Part shown: positions 1-8,154 of the stretch, piece after piece
How positions within the stretch are numbered: the first letter of the stretch is position 1
Layout: each line of letters starts with the position of its first letter
Program-made: the position numbers and the translations under genes
The notes under the pieces: generated by a model
What the model saw: the letters and a program-made list of their open reading frames with translations, nothing else
The model's database searches: none
Told to the model about the DNA's origin: nothing
Source of the DNA: an uncultured Sphaerochaeta sp.
Lineage (GTDB): Bacteria > Spirochaetota > Spirochaetia > Sphaerochaetales > Sphaerochaetaceae
DNA: 64,000 nucleotides
Reading direction: 5' to 3'
Assembly (NCBI RefSeq): GCF_963677315.1
Contig: NZ_OY781939.1
Coordinates: 744,001-808,000, forward strand

Positions 1-739
1 TCTGCAAATCCATTGCATCCTGATCAGGACGGTAGGGAATCCCAATACCACCACCCATATCAATGAATTCAATGGCAATACCTGTTTCCTTCTTGATTTT
101 CACTGCCAGGTTAAAGAGCATCCTGGCTGTCTCAACAATATAGGAACCATCAAGCTCGTTTGAAGCAACCATGGTATGCAAGCCAAAGTGCTTTACGCCC
201 TTCTCTTGCATGATTCGGTAGCTCTCCACTATCTGCTCATCCGTCAAGCCGTACTTTGCTTCCACCGGGTTTCCGATGATTGCATTTCCTGTTCGGTTTT
301 TTCCTGGGTTGTAACGAAAACAGATGGTCTCAGGCACCTTTCCAATAGCTTTCTCAAGTGTCTCAATATGGGTGATATCATCAAGATTGATGATGGATCC
401 AAGCTCATAGGCAGCGAGGAACTCCTCTTCAGGGGTATCATTGCTGGTGAACATGATTCTTTCAGCGCTGATCCCACTTGCCTTGCTGAGCAATAGCTCA
501 GGAAGGGAGGAACAGTCAGCCCCAAACCCTTCCTTGGCGAGAAGCTTGAGAATGGTTGGATTAGGACAGGCCTTTACCGCAAAGTAGTTACGGAATCCTG
601 GAGCCCATGAAAAGAGCTGGTTGAATCGTCTGGCATTATCCACGATTGATTTCTCGTCGTACAAATAGAAGGGAGTGGGAAGCTGATACGCGAGTTCCAG
701 CAAATCGCCATGCCCCATGGGAAGTATTTTTTCACTCAT
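1..739 (-). CDS. lysA: Diaminopimelate decarboxylase (3' part outside window)
   Basis: The reading frame runs leftward from ATG at 739 and leaves the window at base 1 without a stop, so about 246 N-terminal residues are visible. They match the PLP-dependent fold III decarboxylases: a YFAVKAC segment carries the Schiff-base lysine, and a glycine-rich DMGGGIG segment binds the PLP phosphate. By family, LysA converts meso-DAP to L-lysine. The start overlaps the dapL stop in an ATGA, so translation is probably coupled. It is the last visible gene of the dapB-dapA-dapL-lysA operon. Some related enzymes decarboxylate ornithine or arginine, but the operon makes DAP the clear choice. Confidence 0.93.
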   Translation of the reverse strand, partial: MSEKILPMGHGDLLELAYQLPTPFYLYDEKSIVDNARRFNQLFSWAPGFRNYFAVKACPNPTILKLLAKEGFGADCSSLPELLLSKASGISAERIMFTSNDTPEEEFLAAYELGSIINLDDITHIETLEKAIGKVPETICFRYNPGKNRTGNAIIGNPVEAKYGLTDEQIVESYRIMQEKGVKHFGLHTMVASNELDGSYIVETARMLFNLAVKIKKETGIAIEFIDMGGGIGIPYRPDQDAMDLQ

Positions 740-1965
740 ACCTGTAAGTTCTCCTCTATCTGGGCCATGGCTTTGATCACATTTTCACGGTGTCCATAGG
801 AGGAAACACGGACAAATGCTGCACCTGATGGCCCGAATCCCCCACCTGGAGTTACCACTACATGGCATTTGTCGAGCAGGATATCGAAGAACTCCCAGCT
901 ATCCATTCCATTCGGGGTTTTTGCCCAGATGTACGGGCTATTTACACCACCATACACTCTCAGGCCTACTTTCTCCAGTCCTTCCCGTATGATTCTGGCG
1001 TTCTCGAGGTAGTACTCGACCAAGGCACGGCTCTGGTCGTATCCATCACCCTCCAAGGCGGCAAGACCTCCAGCTTGGGCAATATTGCTTGCTCCATTGA
1101 AGAATGTGCACTGCCTGCGGTTCCACATGGAGTTCAAGAGGCCGGAGGGAGCATCCTCACACTCCAATTCCTCGGGAACAATCGTCCACCCCAAGCGAAC
1201 ACCGGTAAAACCGGAGAACTTGGAGAAACTGTTGATCTCAATGGCACAACGCTTTGCCCCTTCCACCTCATAGATGCTTCTCGGATAGCCTTCCTCGGTA
1301 ACATACTCACTATAGGCACTGTCGAAGATGATGATGCTCTTATGCTCGATTGCATAGTCCACAAACGCCTTGAGCTGTGCATGGGTGGCTACTGCACCGG
1401 TAGGATTGTTCGGGCTGCAGAGATAGATAAGATCGACTTTCTGCTGGGGAGGGCTGGGTATGAACCCATTCTCTTCTGTGCTAGAGAGATAGACAAATCC
1501 ATCGTAGAGACCCTTTTCCTTGTTGAATAGGCCGGTCCTTCCCCCGACGACATTACTGTCAACATATACTGGATAGGCTGGGTCCTGAATAGCAACAACA
1601 TTGCCGGATGAAAAGAGATCCTGGATATTTGCAGCATCACTCTTGGCTCCGTCGCTTACAAAAAACTCCGTGCTCTTGAGTTCCACACCATAGCGTCCAT
1701 AGTAACGGACCAAGGCTTCCCGAAGAGCTGTATCACCTTGCTCATCCCCATATCCTGAATAGGTGGCACGGTCAGAAAGTTTCGTAATTTTCTCTTTCAT
1801 TGCATCGCAGACCGCAGGAGGAAGGGCTTCGGTTGTGTTCCCGATGCCAAGGCGGAGAACCTCGACACCCGGATTCGAGTCCTGCCATACCTTGGTCCTG
1901 CGGGCTATCTCAGGGAAGAGATATCCGCTCGCCAGCTTTTGGAAGTTCGTATTGATTGTCGCCAT
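736..1965 (-). CDS. dapL: LL-diaminopimelate aminotransferase
   Basis: A fold-type I PLP aminotransferase of 409 residues, the usual DapL length. It converts tetrahydrodipicolinate straight to LL-DAP with glutamate as amino donor, replacing DapD, DapC and DapE. The SFSKFSG motif carries the PLP lysine; the N-terminal INTNFQKL and YLFPEI segments and the RLGIGNTT motif are typical of DapL. I chose ATG at 1965, with AGGAG ten bases upstream; an in-frame GTG at 1971 would add two residues but sits too close to that site. The Shine-Dalgarno sequence overlaps the dapA stop, and the dapL stop overlaps lysA. An epimerase (dapF) is needed to reach meso-DAP and is not in the window. Confidence 0.95.
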   Translation of the reverse strand: MATINTNFQKLASGYLFPEIARRTKVWQDSNPGVEVLRLGIGNTTEALPPAVCDAMKEKITKLSDRATYSGYGDEQGDTALREALVRYYGRYGVELKSTEFFVSDGAKSDAANIQDLFSSGNVVAIQDPAYPVYVDSNVVGGRTGLFNKEKGLYDGFVYLSSTEENGFIPSPPQQKVDLIYLCSPNNPTGAVATHAQLKAFVDYAIEHKSIIIFDSAYSEYVTEEGYPRSIYEVEGAKRCAIEINSFSKFSGFTGVRLGWTIVPEELECEDAPSGLLNSMWNRRQCTFFNGASNIAQAGGLAALEGDGYDQSRALVEYYLENARIIREGLEKVGLRVYGGVNSPYIWAKTPNGMDSWEFFDILLDKCHVVVTPGGGFGPSGAAFVRVSSYGHRENVIKAMAQIEENLQV

Positions 1966-1971
1966 GTACAC

Positions 1972-2883
1972 TTATCTCCTTATGATTGCACCCAGTGCTT
2001 CAAGCTTGTCCAGCTCTTCGTAGAGGGCATTTCTATTCTCTTCACGTTCAAAGGTGCAGATGGGAAGCCTGAAGGACTCCTCGCACCAACCATAGCGGGC
2101 CATTGCAGTCTTGATGGGAATCGGATTGGTTTCCAGGAAACATGCCTTGAAGAAACCACTGAGATTCGCTTCCATCTCCCTTGCCTGCTCCCACTTCCCC
2201 TCGAGGGCCAAGTGGATCATCTTTGAAATATACCCGGGAGCAATGTTTGAGGCAACCGACACCACACCATCCCCACCACTTTCCACCAAGGGAATGGAGA
2301 GATTGTCATCTCCGCTGAGTACATGGAACTTGCCATGGGTAGCATCAATGACAGAGCGCATCTGTTCCAGGCTTCCACTGGCTTCCTTCACACCAACAAT
2401 GTTGGAGCATGCATCACTGAGTGCCTTTACGGTCTCTGTCTCAATGTTTACGCCGGTTCTCCCCTTGATATTGTAGAGGATACAGGGGATATCGACACTG
2501 TCTGCGATTGCCTTGAAGTGGTAGTACAACCCCTTCTGGGTAGGCTTGTTGTAGTACGGATTGACCAAGAGTACTGCGTCTGCACCAACCTGCTGCGCAT
2601 GCCTTGAAAGCCTCACTGCCTCGCTGGTCGCATTTGAGCCTGTACCGGCAATGACAGGAACCCTGCCATTGGCAAACTTGACGGTCATTGCGATCATCTG
2701 GTCATGTTCATCGTGACTGAGCGTTGGGCTTTCCCCGGTTGTTCCACAGGGAACGAGACCATTCACGCCACTGGTGATCTGTGCTTCGATGAGTTCTTCC
2801 AGACGTTCTTCGTCCAGATTGTCCTTCTTGGTGAATGGGGTGATCAGGGCAGTATGTACCCCTTTGAAATTAATCTCTCTCAT
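1972..2883 (-). CDS. dapA: 4-hydroxy-tetrahydrodipicolinate synthase
   Basis: A 303-residue class I aldolase-type protein of the DapA family, which condenses pyruvate with aspartate semialdehyde in the first committed step to DAP and lysine. Visible signatures are PCGTTGESPTL near residue 43, which binds the pyruvate carboxylate, and LYNIKGRTG near residue 137, which holds the catalytic tyrosine. The Schiff-base lysine is in the GVKEASG segment. Its start overlaps the dapB stop by 4 nt, and its stop lies 6 nt from the dapL start. No lysine riboswitch is evident upstream of the operon. Other DapA-fold lyases exist, but four adjacent DAP genes settle the role. Confidence 0.95.
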   Translation of the reverse strand: MREINFKGVHTALITPFTKKDNLDEERLEELIEAQITSGVNGLVPCGTTGESPTLSHDEHDQMIAMTVKFANGRVPVIAGTGSNATSEAVRLSRHAQQVGADAVLLVNPYYNKPTQKGLYYHFKAIADSVDIPCILYNIKGRTGVNIETETVKALSDACSNIVGVKEASGSLEQMRSVIDATHGKFHVLSGDDNLSIPLVESGGDGVVSVASNIAPGYISKMIHLALEGKWEQAREMEANLSGFFKACFLETNPIPIKTAMARYGWCEESFRLPICTFEREENRNALYEELDKLEALGAIIRR

Positions 2884-3653
2884 TGTGTCTTCTCCACTGA
2901 TAGATATACATCTTCGAGCATGTCATCAAGGCTAAAGAATCCCTTGCGACCTGATGCGATCCAGGCAGCTGCCTGTACAGCGCCTACGGCAAAACCTTCC
3001 CGTGAGCGGGCTCTATGTGTCAATTCGATGGTATCTTGCGGGCTGTCAAAATACACGGTGTGTGTTCCAGGAACCCAACCTCCCCTTACTGAGGCAAGAT
3101 GAATGGATTCGTCCTCCCTCTTATGGTGCAGGGTCTCCTTCTCCACTGAACGTTTGCTGGAATAGTTTTCCAACACCAAAGAGCCCAGCATCTCTGCAGT
3201 ACCTGAAGGACTGTCCGCCTTCTGAGCATGATGAATTTCCGTCAGGAATGGATCATAGAGACCGCTTTTTGCGAAGAGTCTGGAGGCTTCCTTCACCACC
3301 TGCATGAAGAGAGCAACTCCCAGTGAGTAGTTTCCGCTATAGATGATGGCACCACCAGCCTGTGCTGTGATCTCCTGCAATTCAGGTATCCTGTCATACC
3401 AGCCTGTTGTCCCGATGACAGCAGGAATGCCGAGCTTTGCATAGAGGATGATATGGTCCACAACCACTGAAGGGTGGGTGAAATCGATGACTACCTCGCA
3501 CTCGCTCAAGTGCTCACTACTGACCTGATTTGCTGTGACTTCGCTCTCCTGACAGATCGGGTCAATAACAGCGGCAATCGTATGCCCCCGCTTCAAGGCT
3601 TCAGAGCGGATGAGTTTCCCCATCTTCCCAAATCCAACAATACCTACGCGCAT
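2880..3653 (-). CDS. dapB: 4-hydroxy-tetrahydrodipicolinate reductase
   Basis: A 257-residue DapB, the NAD(P)H-dependent reductase that makes tetrahydrodipicolinate from the DapA product. The Rossmann motif GIVGFGKMGK is at the N terminus; the EIHHAQKADSPSGTA segment holds the catalytic histidine pair and lysine. The start ATG at 3653 follows GGAGGAG by about 5 nt. It is first in the operon dapB-dapA-dapL-lysA, with dapA overlapping its end. TopB lies 90 nt upstream on the same strand, so transcription from the topB promoter could run into the operon; I saw no convincing separate promoter in the gap. Confidence 0.94.
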   Translation of the reverse strand: MRVGIVGFGKMGKLIRSEALKRGHTIAAVIDPICQESEVTANQVSSEHLSECEVVIDFTHPSVVVDHIILYAKLGIPAVIGTTGWYDRIPELQEITAQAGGAIIYSGNYSLGVALFMQVVKEASRLFAKSGLYDPFLTEIHHAQKADSPSGTAEMLGSLVLENYSSKRSVEKETLHHKREDESIHLASVRGGWVPGTHTVYFDSPQDTIELTHRARSREGFAVGAVQAAAWIASGRKGFFSLDDMLEDVYLSVEKTQ

Positions 3654-3742
3654 ACACTCCTCCTGTGATGCAGGAAGAGTAGCAGAAAGTTACAAATATG
3701 TCTATAGTTTAACAAAATGTTTTTATTATAACAAATATTGCC

Positions 3743-6064
3743 CTATTTTCTTTTCTTATCGCGTTTTTTTCGTTCCTCACTGGCCTTCAGAAAATCGGCA
3801 AAGCTCCCACCACTGGAAGGCACATCCTCTACTATATGTTTATTCTGCACAGGAGGTTTCCACCCTCCCCTGTCCTGATGCTCCTCCCTACGTGGGCCAC
3901 GAAAGGCCAACTTGCTTGGACGAACGACCTCGATGACAGTCTCCCACGTGAACTTGGGCCCCTTGTCATCATCAGGCAGGGAGAATGATTGCATTGCCGG
4001 TTTCTTGGTTACGGATTTCTTCAGTACTACACGTTTCTTGGTCCCATCAGATGGAGTACTTACACTCTTGGCCTTCACCACTACCTTTGCCGGTTTCTCC
4101 TTTCCTGGAACCATGACCCGTTTCTTGATCTCCATTTCCTCATAGGAACAGGAGAGCCGCTGACAGAGAAAGTGGTTCTGACCGATATCATCAACTACCT
4201 TCATCATGGGACCCTTGCAGAAGGGACACTGTTTGGCATCGGGGAATTTTGGTGAGAACAGCTCACTGCTCTTGATGACCTCATCAACGAGTTTCACTGC
4301 ATGGGTCTTGATATCCTCGAGGAACCGACGGCTATCCTCCTTGCCATCAGCGATCGCACCTAGGCGTTGCTCCCAGAGCCCGGTCAGCTCAGGGGAACAA
4401 AGCTCCTCAGGGGCAAGACGAACCAACTCCCTTCCCTTGGGAGTGGGAACCAGTTCCTTTCCCTGTCTTTCGACATAGTGGTTCTGGATCAACTTCTCGA
4501 TGATGTCTGCACGGGTTGCAGGTGTTCCGAGCCCTCCTCCCAGCTGTTTCTTGAGTTTTGCATCCTCAACAAACCGTCCTGCGTGCTCCATGGCAGAGAG
4601 CAGTGTTGCCTCCGTGTACCGGGCAGGAGATGGAGTGGAAAGCCTTCTGAGTTTCACACTGGAGATGGTCAGCGGGTCACCCTCCTTTAGGGAGAGCAGG
4701 AAGGGACTGGCCTCTTCCTCATCGGTAATCGAAGGCTGGGCACTGCGTTTGCCGATCACACGGGCAACATCTCTCCACCCCTGCTCAACAGGAAGGGTAA
4801 GACGGGTCTTGAATCGTGAACCTTCCACATCAGCGATCAGGGTGGTGGTACGGTAGGTGTAATCGCTGCTGAGCACTTCAAGGAAGCGAAGCACAATCAA
4901 CTCCCAGAGAGCGCGCTCCCTGGCGTTCAGTCTGCCAAGATCAACGCGTTGCTCGGTTGGGATGATTGCATGGTGGTCACTTACCTTCAGATCCTGGACA
5001 AACCGTTCTTGGTCGACACGATACCCCTGTATCCGGTATGAACTGGCAAGACTGCCAAATGGGGTTGCATCGAGTGCCTGCAGGCGCTTTTCCAGTGTGG
5101 ATACAATATCACTGGTGATGTATCGGCTGTCAGTTCTTGGATAGGTCACAATCTTGTGCTGTTCATAGAGGGACTGCAGGGTATCGAGTGTCTCCTTGGC
5201 ACTGAAATCAAGGAGATTGTTCGCATCCCGTTGCAGTTCAGTCAGGTCATAGGCAAGCGGTGGTTGCTCTGTACGCTCAACTGTTTCCAGGGAGACAACC
5301 TGCCCGGTCTTTCCCGTGAGCTCTGCCTCTTTCTGTTTGGCACGCTTCTCATCATTGATCCTGATGGAGTCCTCAGTGGGGTAATAAGAGGCAGTAAAAT
5401 CAGTGAAGTCGGCCTTGAGTGTCCAGTAGAACTGGCCACTGAATGCTTCTATCTCATCCTCTTTCTGGGTCATCAGGGCAAGGGTTGGGGTTTGCACCCG
5501 CCCTGCTGAAAGCTTTGCATCGTAGTGACAGGTCAAGGCCCTGGTGACATTCATCCCAATATACCAATCAGCCGCAGCACGGCTCTCCGCCGCTGCATAT
5601 AAGTCGTCATAGAGTGTTGCATCCTTGAGGTTGCTGAATCCCTCCTTGATTGCCCCTTCAGTCTGGCTGCTGATCCAAAGCCTTTTCGCCGGTCCCTGGT
5701 AATCTGCAAGTTTCATGATCCATCGTGCAACCAATTCTCCTTCCCTTCCTGCATCGGTGGCGATGATCACTGAATCAACATCCTTTCGTTGGATGAGTTG
5801 CTTGACCACGGAAAATTGTTCCTTGCTCTGTTCGATCACTTCCTGCTTCAAGACTGGGGGCAACATCGGAAGATCCCTCAATGACCATCTTTTATAGCGG
5901 TCACTATAGGCAGCAGGTTGAGCAAGCTCCACCAGATGTCCAAGCGCCCAGGTTACGATGTAGTCATCCCCTTCGCGGTATCCTTTCTCCGATTTCCAAC
6001 AGTGCAAGACACGTCCGAGTTCCCTTCCGACGCTCGGCTTTTCAGCTAATACCAATTGTTTCAA
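3743..6064 (-). CDS. topB: DNA topoisomerase III
   Basis: A 773-residue type IA topoisomerase, which breaks and rejoins single strands to decatenate and resolve recombination intermediates. The N terminus (LAEKPSVGREL) begins the Toprim domain, with the acidic ATDAGREGE motif near residue 100. The catalytic tyrosine is Tyr308 in TYPRTDSRYIT. A zinc-finger-like segment (CPFC...CQRLSC) lies near residue 620 and is followed by a long Lys/Arg-rich tail that probably helps DNA binding. The start is TTG at 6064, placed by GGAGGAG seven bases upstream. A good promoter lies just upstream on this strand. TopA lacks the AEKPSVGREL opening, which supports TopB. Confidence 0.94.
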   Translation of the reverse strand: MKQLVLAEKPSVGRELGRVLHCWKSEKGYREGDDYIVTWALGHLVELAQPAAYSDRYKRWSLRDLPMLPPVLKQEVIEQSKEQFSVVKQLIQRKDVDSVIIATDAGREGELVARWIMKLADYQGPAKRLWISSQTEGAIKEGFSNLKDATLYDDLYAAAESRAAADWYIGMNVTRALTCHYDAKLSAGRVQTPTLALMTQKEDEIEAFSGQFYWTLKADFTDFTASYYPTEDSIRINDEKRAKQKEAELTGKTGQVVSLETVERTEQPPLAYDLTELQRDANNLLDFSAKETLDTLQSLYEQHKIVTYPRTDSRYITSDIVSTLEKRLQALDATPFGSLASSYRIQGYRVDQERFVQDLKVSDHHAIIPTEQRVDLGRLNARERALWELIVLRFLEVLSSDYTYRTTTLIADVEGSRFKTRLTLPVEQGWRDVARVIGKRSAQPSITDEEEASPFLLSLKEGDPLTISSVKLRRLSTPSPARYTEATLLSAMEHAGRFVEDAKLKKQLGGGLGTPATRADIIEKLIQNHYVERQGKELVPTPKGRELVRLAPEELCSPELTGLWEQRLGAIADGKEDSRRFLEDIKTHAVKLVDEVIKSSELFSPKFPDAKQCPFCKGPMMKVVDDIGQNHFLCQRLSCSYEEMEIKKRVMVPGKEKPAKVVVKAKSVSTPSDGTKKRVVLKKSVTKKPAMQSFSLPDDDKGPKFTWETVIEVVRPSKLAFRGPRREEHQDRGGWKPPVQNKHIVEDVPSSGGSFADFLKASEERKKRDKKRK

Positions 6065-6086
6065 GATTCACTCCTCCACGAGGCTG

Positions 6087-6115
6087 ACTATATATCCAAG
6101 AGAGCCTCTGTGCAA
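6087..6115 (-). promoter_or_regulatory. Promoter of topB
   Basis: On the minus strand, TTGCAC (6115-6110) and TATAGT (6092-6087) are separated by exactly 17 bp, close to the sigma-70 consensus. Transcription would start near 6080, about 16 nt before the TTG start codon and just ahead of its GGAGGAG. Confidence 0.7.
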
Positions 6116-6168
6116 GGGAAACCCAATTCTGGTTTTTGTTGTTCACAATATTTGCTATTAACAACCAT

Positions 6169-6197
6169 TTGACAGAATATCTGTTTTCAGATACGGT
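6169..6197 (+). promoter_or_regulatory. Possible promoter of the iron-sulfur pair
   Basis: A perfect TTGACA (6169-6174) is followed 17 bp later by TACGGT, a weak -10 box. It is the best candidate for the gene at 6240 and is divergent from the topB promoter. Confidence 0.4.
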
Positions 6198-6239
6198 TCT
6201 GGGATCATACACGAGAGAATTATCAAGGAAGAAAGCACT

Positions 6240-6494
6240 ATGGCATTTGATATCGCATCTTTTTTTGGTTTGAAACCAGCAGGGCCTAAAGAGCCAAAAG
6301 TATTGACCGTACTCACCCACAGGTGTCCACAGAACCACCGCTGTCCAGCAGTAGGAGTCTGCCCTTCCGGTGCCTTGACCCAGAAAGGGTTTGCTGCACC
6401 CAAAGTAGACAAAAGGAAATGTACTGATTGTGGCAAATGCACTCGTTACTGCTTTCCCGGAGCCCTGAAGATGAAACGGAAGGAGGGTGCATGA
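6240..6494 (+). CDS. Small 4Fe-4S ferredoxin-type protein
   Basis: An 84-residue protein with two cysteine groups. The second, CTDCGKCTRYC at residues 61-71, is a regular CxxCxxC cluster; the first, CPQNHRCPAVGVC followed by PSGAL, is spaced irregularly. It resembles a two-cluster ferredoxin domain in which the first site has drifted. No signal peptide or membrane segment is seen, so it is probably cytoplasmic or peripheral. It overlaps the next gene, a membrane iron-sulfur protein, in an ATGA, which suggests they form one electron-transfer unit. The partner enzyme is not recognisable in the neighbourhood. Confidence 0.75.
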   Translation: MAFDIASFFGLKPAGPKEPKVLTVLTHRCPQNHRCPAVGVCPSGALTQKGFAAPKVDKRKCTDCGKCTRYCFPGALKMKRKEGA

Positions 6495-7060
6495 CCAAGC
6501 ATTCCAGAGGATTGCTCCCCGGCCTTTTCATCATCACCCTTGCTTATTTTTCCCTGGGATTTGTTTCCATACTCTTTGCCAACCTTGCCCTTCTTTGCAT
6601 GGCGCTTCCCTTCATCCTGCTTGCAAGGGTTAGTAAGAAGGTATGGTGCCAGCGCTACTGCCCACGGGCAAGCTATCTCAACCAGGTAGGGAAAAAGCAC
6701 AACTGGAGAAAAAATCCTCGATTCATCACCAGTGGCAAAGCAAGATACTATATGCTCTGGTACTTTGGACTGAATCTAATGTTCATAGCTGGCTCTACAA
6801 CCCAGATTGCCATGGGGAATATGGAGGCAATGCCCTACATACGTCTCTTCATTGCCATCCCGCTATTTCCCCTACCACAGTTGCTGCAGGTAAGTGTACC
6901 ACCATTCCTCTTGCATCTCTCCTACCGATTCTATTCTATGATGCTCAGTACCACGATTCTTGCCAGCATCCTGGCCTTCATCTATCGTCCTCGCCTGTGG
7001 TGTGCCATCTGTCCGATCGGGACGCTCCAGGACAAGGCCTTGTCTTGGATGAAAGAGTAG
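6491..7060 (+). CDS. NapH-like membrane iron-sulfur protein
   Basis: A 189-residue membrane protein with about four hydrophobic segments. Two short cysteine motifs flank the membrane core: CQRYCPRASYL near residue 54 and CAICPIGTL near residue 176. Paired CxxxCP motifs of this kind define the NapH/NosR/RdxA group, whose members relay electrons between quinol or ferredoxin and periplasmic enzymes, but this one is short and lacks full ferredoxin domains. The gene just upstream may supply them. ATG 6491 was chosen over an earlier in-frame ATG at 6428 because AGGAGGG is six bases upstream and the overlap with the previous stop is the usual ATGA. Confidence 0.65.
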   Translation: MTKHSRGLLPGLFIITLAYFSLGFVSILFANLALLCMALPFILLARVSKKVWCQRYCPRASYLNQVGKKHNWRKNPRFITSGKARYYMLWYFGLNLMFIAGSTTQIAMGNMEAMPYIRLFIAIPLFPLPQLLQVSVPPFLLHLSYRFYSMMLSTTILASILAFIYRPRLWCAICPIGTLQDKALSWMKE

Positions 7061-7197
7061 CCATAACTACCCTACGTAAAGATGGAGTCACACCATATGT
7101 TGCATAGCATTGAATTATGTTAGCGTATTGTAACTTGTAACCCATAGCAGACTATCGTTTTACATGCATCGCTATCAGTACAGATATCTCATATTCC

Positions 7198-7226
7198 TTG
7201 ACTTGAATTGCAAGTAGGTATATAGT
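7198..7226 (+). promoter_or_regulatory. Promoter of the ferredoxin gene
   Basis: TTGACT (7198-7203), a 17-bp spacer and TATAGT (7221-7226) make a near-consensus sigma-70 promoter. The start point would be near 7233. AAGGAG at 7248-7253 sits eight bases before the ferredoxin ATG. With the terminator at 7448 this is a short single-gene unit. Confidence 0.75.
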
Positions 7227-7249
7227 CAGAAGCAACGAAAACGAAGTAA

Positions 7250-7429
<180 letters not shown>

Positions 7430-7447
7430 GACAACAACTTAGACTGA

Positions 7448-7479
7448 GAGACAGCGTATGTTGCTGTCTCTTTTTTTTT
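7448..7479 (+). terminator. Factor-independent terminator of the ferredoxin gene
   Basis: An 8-bp perfect stem (GAGACAGC/GCTGTCTC) with a 7-nt loop is followed at once by nine T residues, 18 bases after the ferredoxin stop. Confidence 0.88.
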
Positions 7480-7497
7480 ACGTGAGAAGGAACATAC

Positions 7498-8154
7498 ATG
7501 CAAAGTGAAATAACGACCATTGGTGCCCCTGTCATGCTCATCGGCCTTCTTGTAGGCTTCTTTCTCTGTTTCTATGGGTATAAGTCCAAGAGCTTGCTTG
7601 TAAGGCTTCGCAGTGTTGTCTCAGGATCGATTGTTTTTCTCTTCATTGCCTTGATGAGTTATGGACGGGAGTCCTTCATGCAGGTCCTGCAGGATCCCAC
7701 CCCCCTCAGATCGCTCTGGAATGTCCTTTTCAATCCTTCTGATTATCGAGGGGTCCTACTCTACCTGATCTCATTTGCCTCTGGAGGGCTGGTCCTGTTC
7801 CTCCTTGCGAGGAAGAAACAGAAGATTGTCGAGCTGGTGGTAGCCCTCTTTACCGCCGTTTCCATGAGCCTTATCATATTCTTCCTGCTCTTGAGCTTCC
7901 TTCCCCTTACCCCAAGTTTTATCGTAACAGCGGTGGTATTGGTCGTCATCCTTTCACTCAGTATCACGCGATTTGAATCCTACATGGCCCTGGAAAGTGC
8001 CATCGCAGGTTCCCTGATCGTAGCATGGTTGCTGTCCCGTTTCTGGTATCTTCAGTTCTGGCTCTTCTTTGCTCTCTGGGCAATCCTTGCCTTCCTTGGC
8101 ATTCTCAACCAAATGCATATGCTCTCCAAGAAAAAGGAAGCAGAGCATGCATGA
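7498..8154 (+). CDS. Polytopic membrane protein of unknown function
   Basis: I do not recognise this 218-residue protein. It has about six or seven hydrophobic segments, with short loops and a charged C terminus (SKKKEAEHA). There are no cysteine pairs, catalytic motifs or nucleotide-binding signatures. It begins 19 nt after the ferredoxin terminator and its 3' end overlaps the start of xseA by 8 nt, so it is probably translated together with exonuclease VII, which does not by itself show a shared function. Confidence 0.6.
   Translation: MQSEITTIGAPVMLIGLLVGFFLCFYGYKSKSLLVRLRSVVSGSIVFLFIALMSYGRESFMQVLQDPTPLRSLWNVLFNPSDYRGVLLYLISFASGGLVLFLLARKKQKIVELVVALFTAVSMSLIIFFLLLSFLPLTPSFIVTAVVLVVILSLSITRFESYMALESAIAGSLIVAWLLSRFWYLQFWLFFALWAILAFLGILNQMHMLSKKKEAEHA

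Noticed and set aside
862..1530. 222-residue plus-strand ORF opposite dapL
   Set aside because: It is antisense to a well-supported gene, with no ribosome site or protein-like composition.
3654..3742. Lysine riboswitch before dapB
   Set aside because: The gap is only 89 bases, too short for the about 170-nt aptamer, and has no recognisable core.
8069..8146. N-terminal extension of xseA
   Set aside because: It lies inside the upstream membrane protein gene, has no ribosome site and is not part of the family N terminus.
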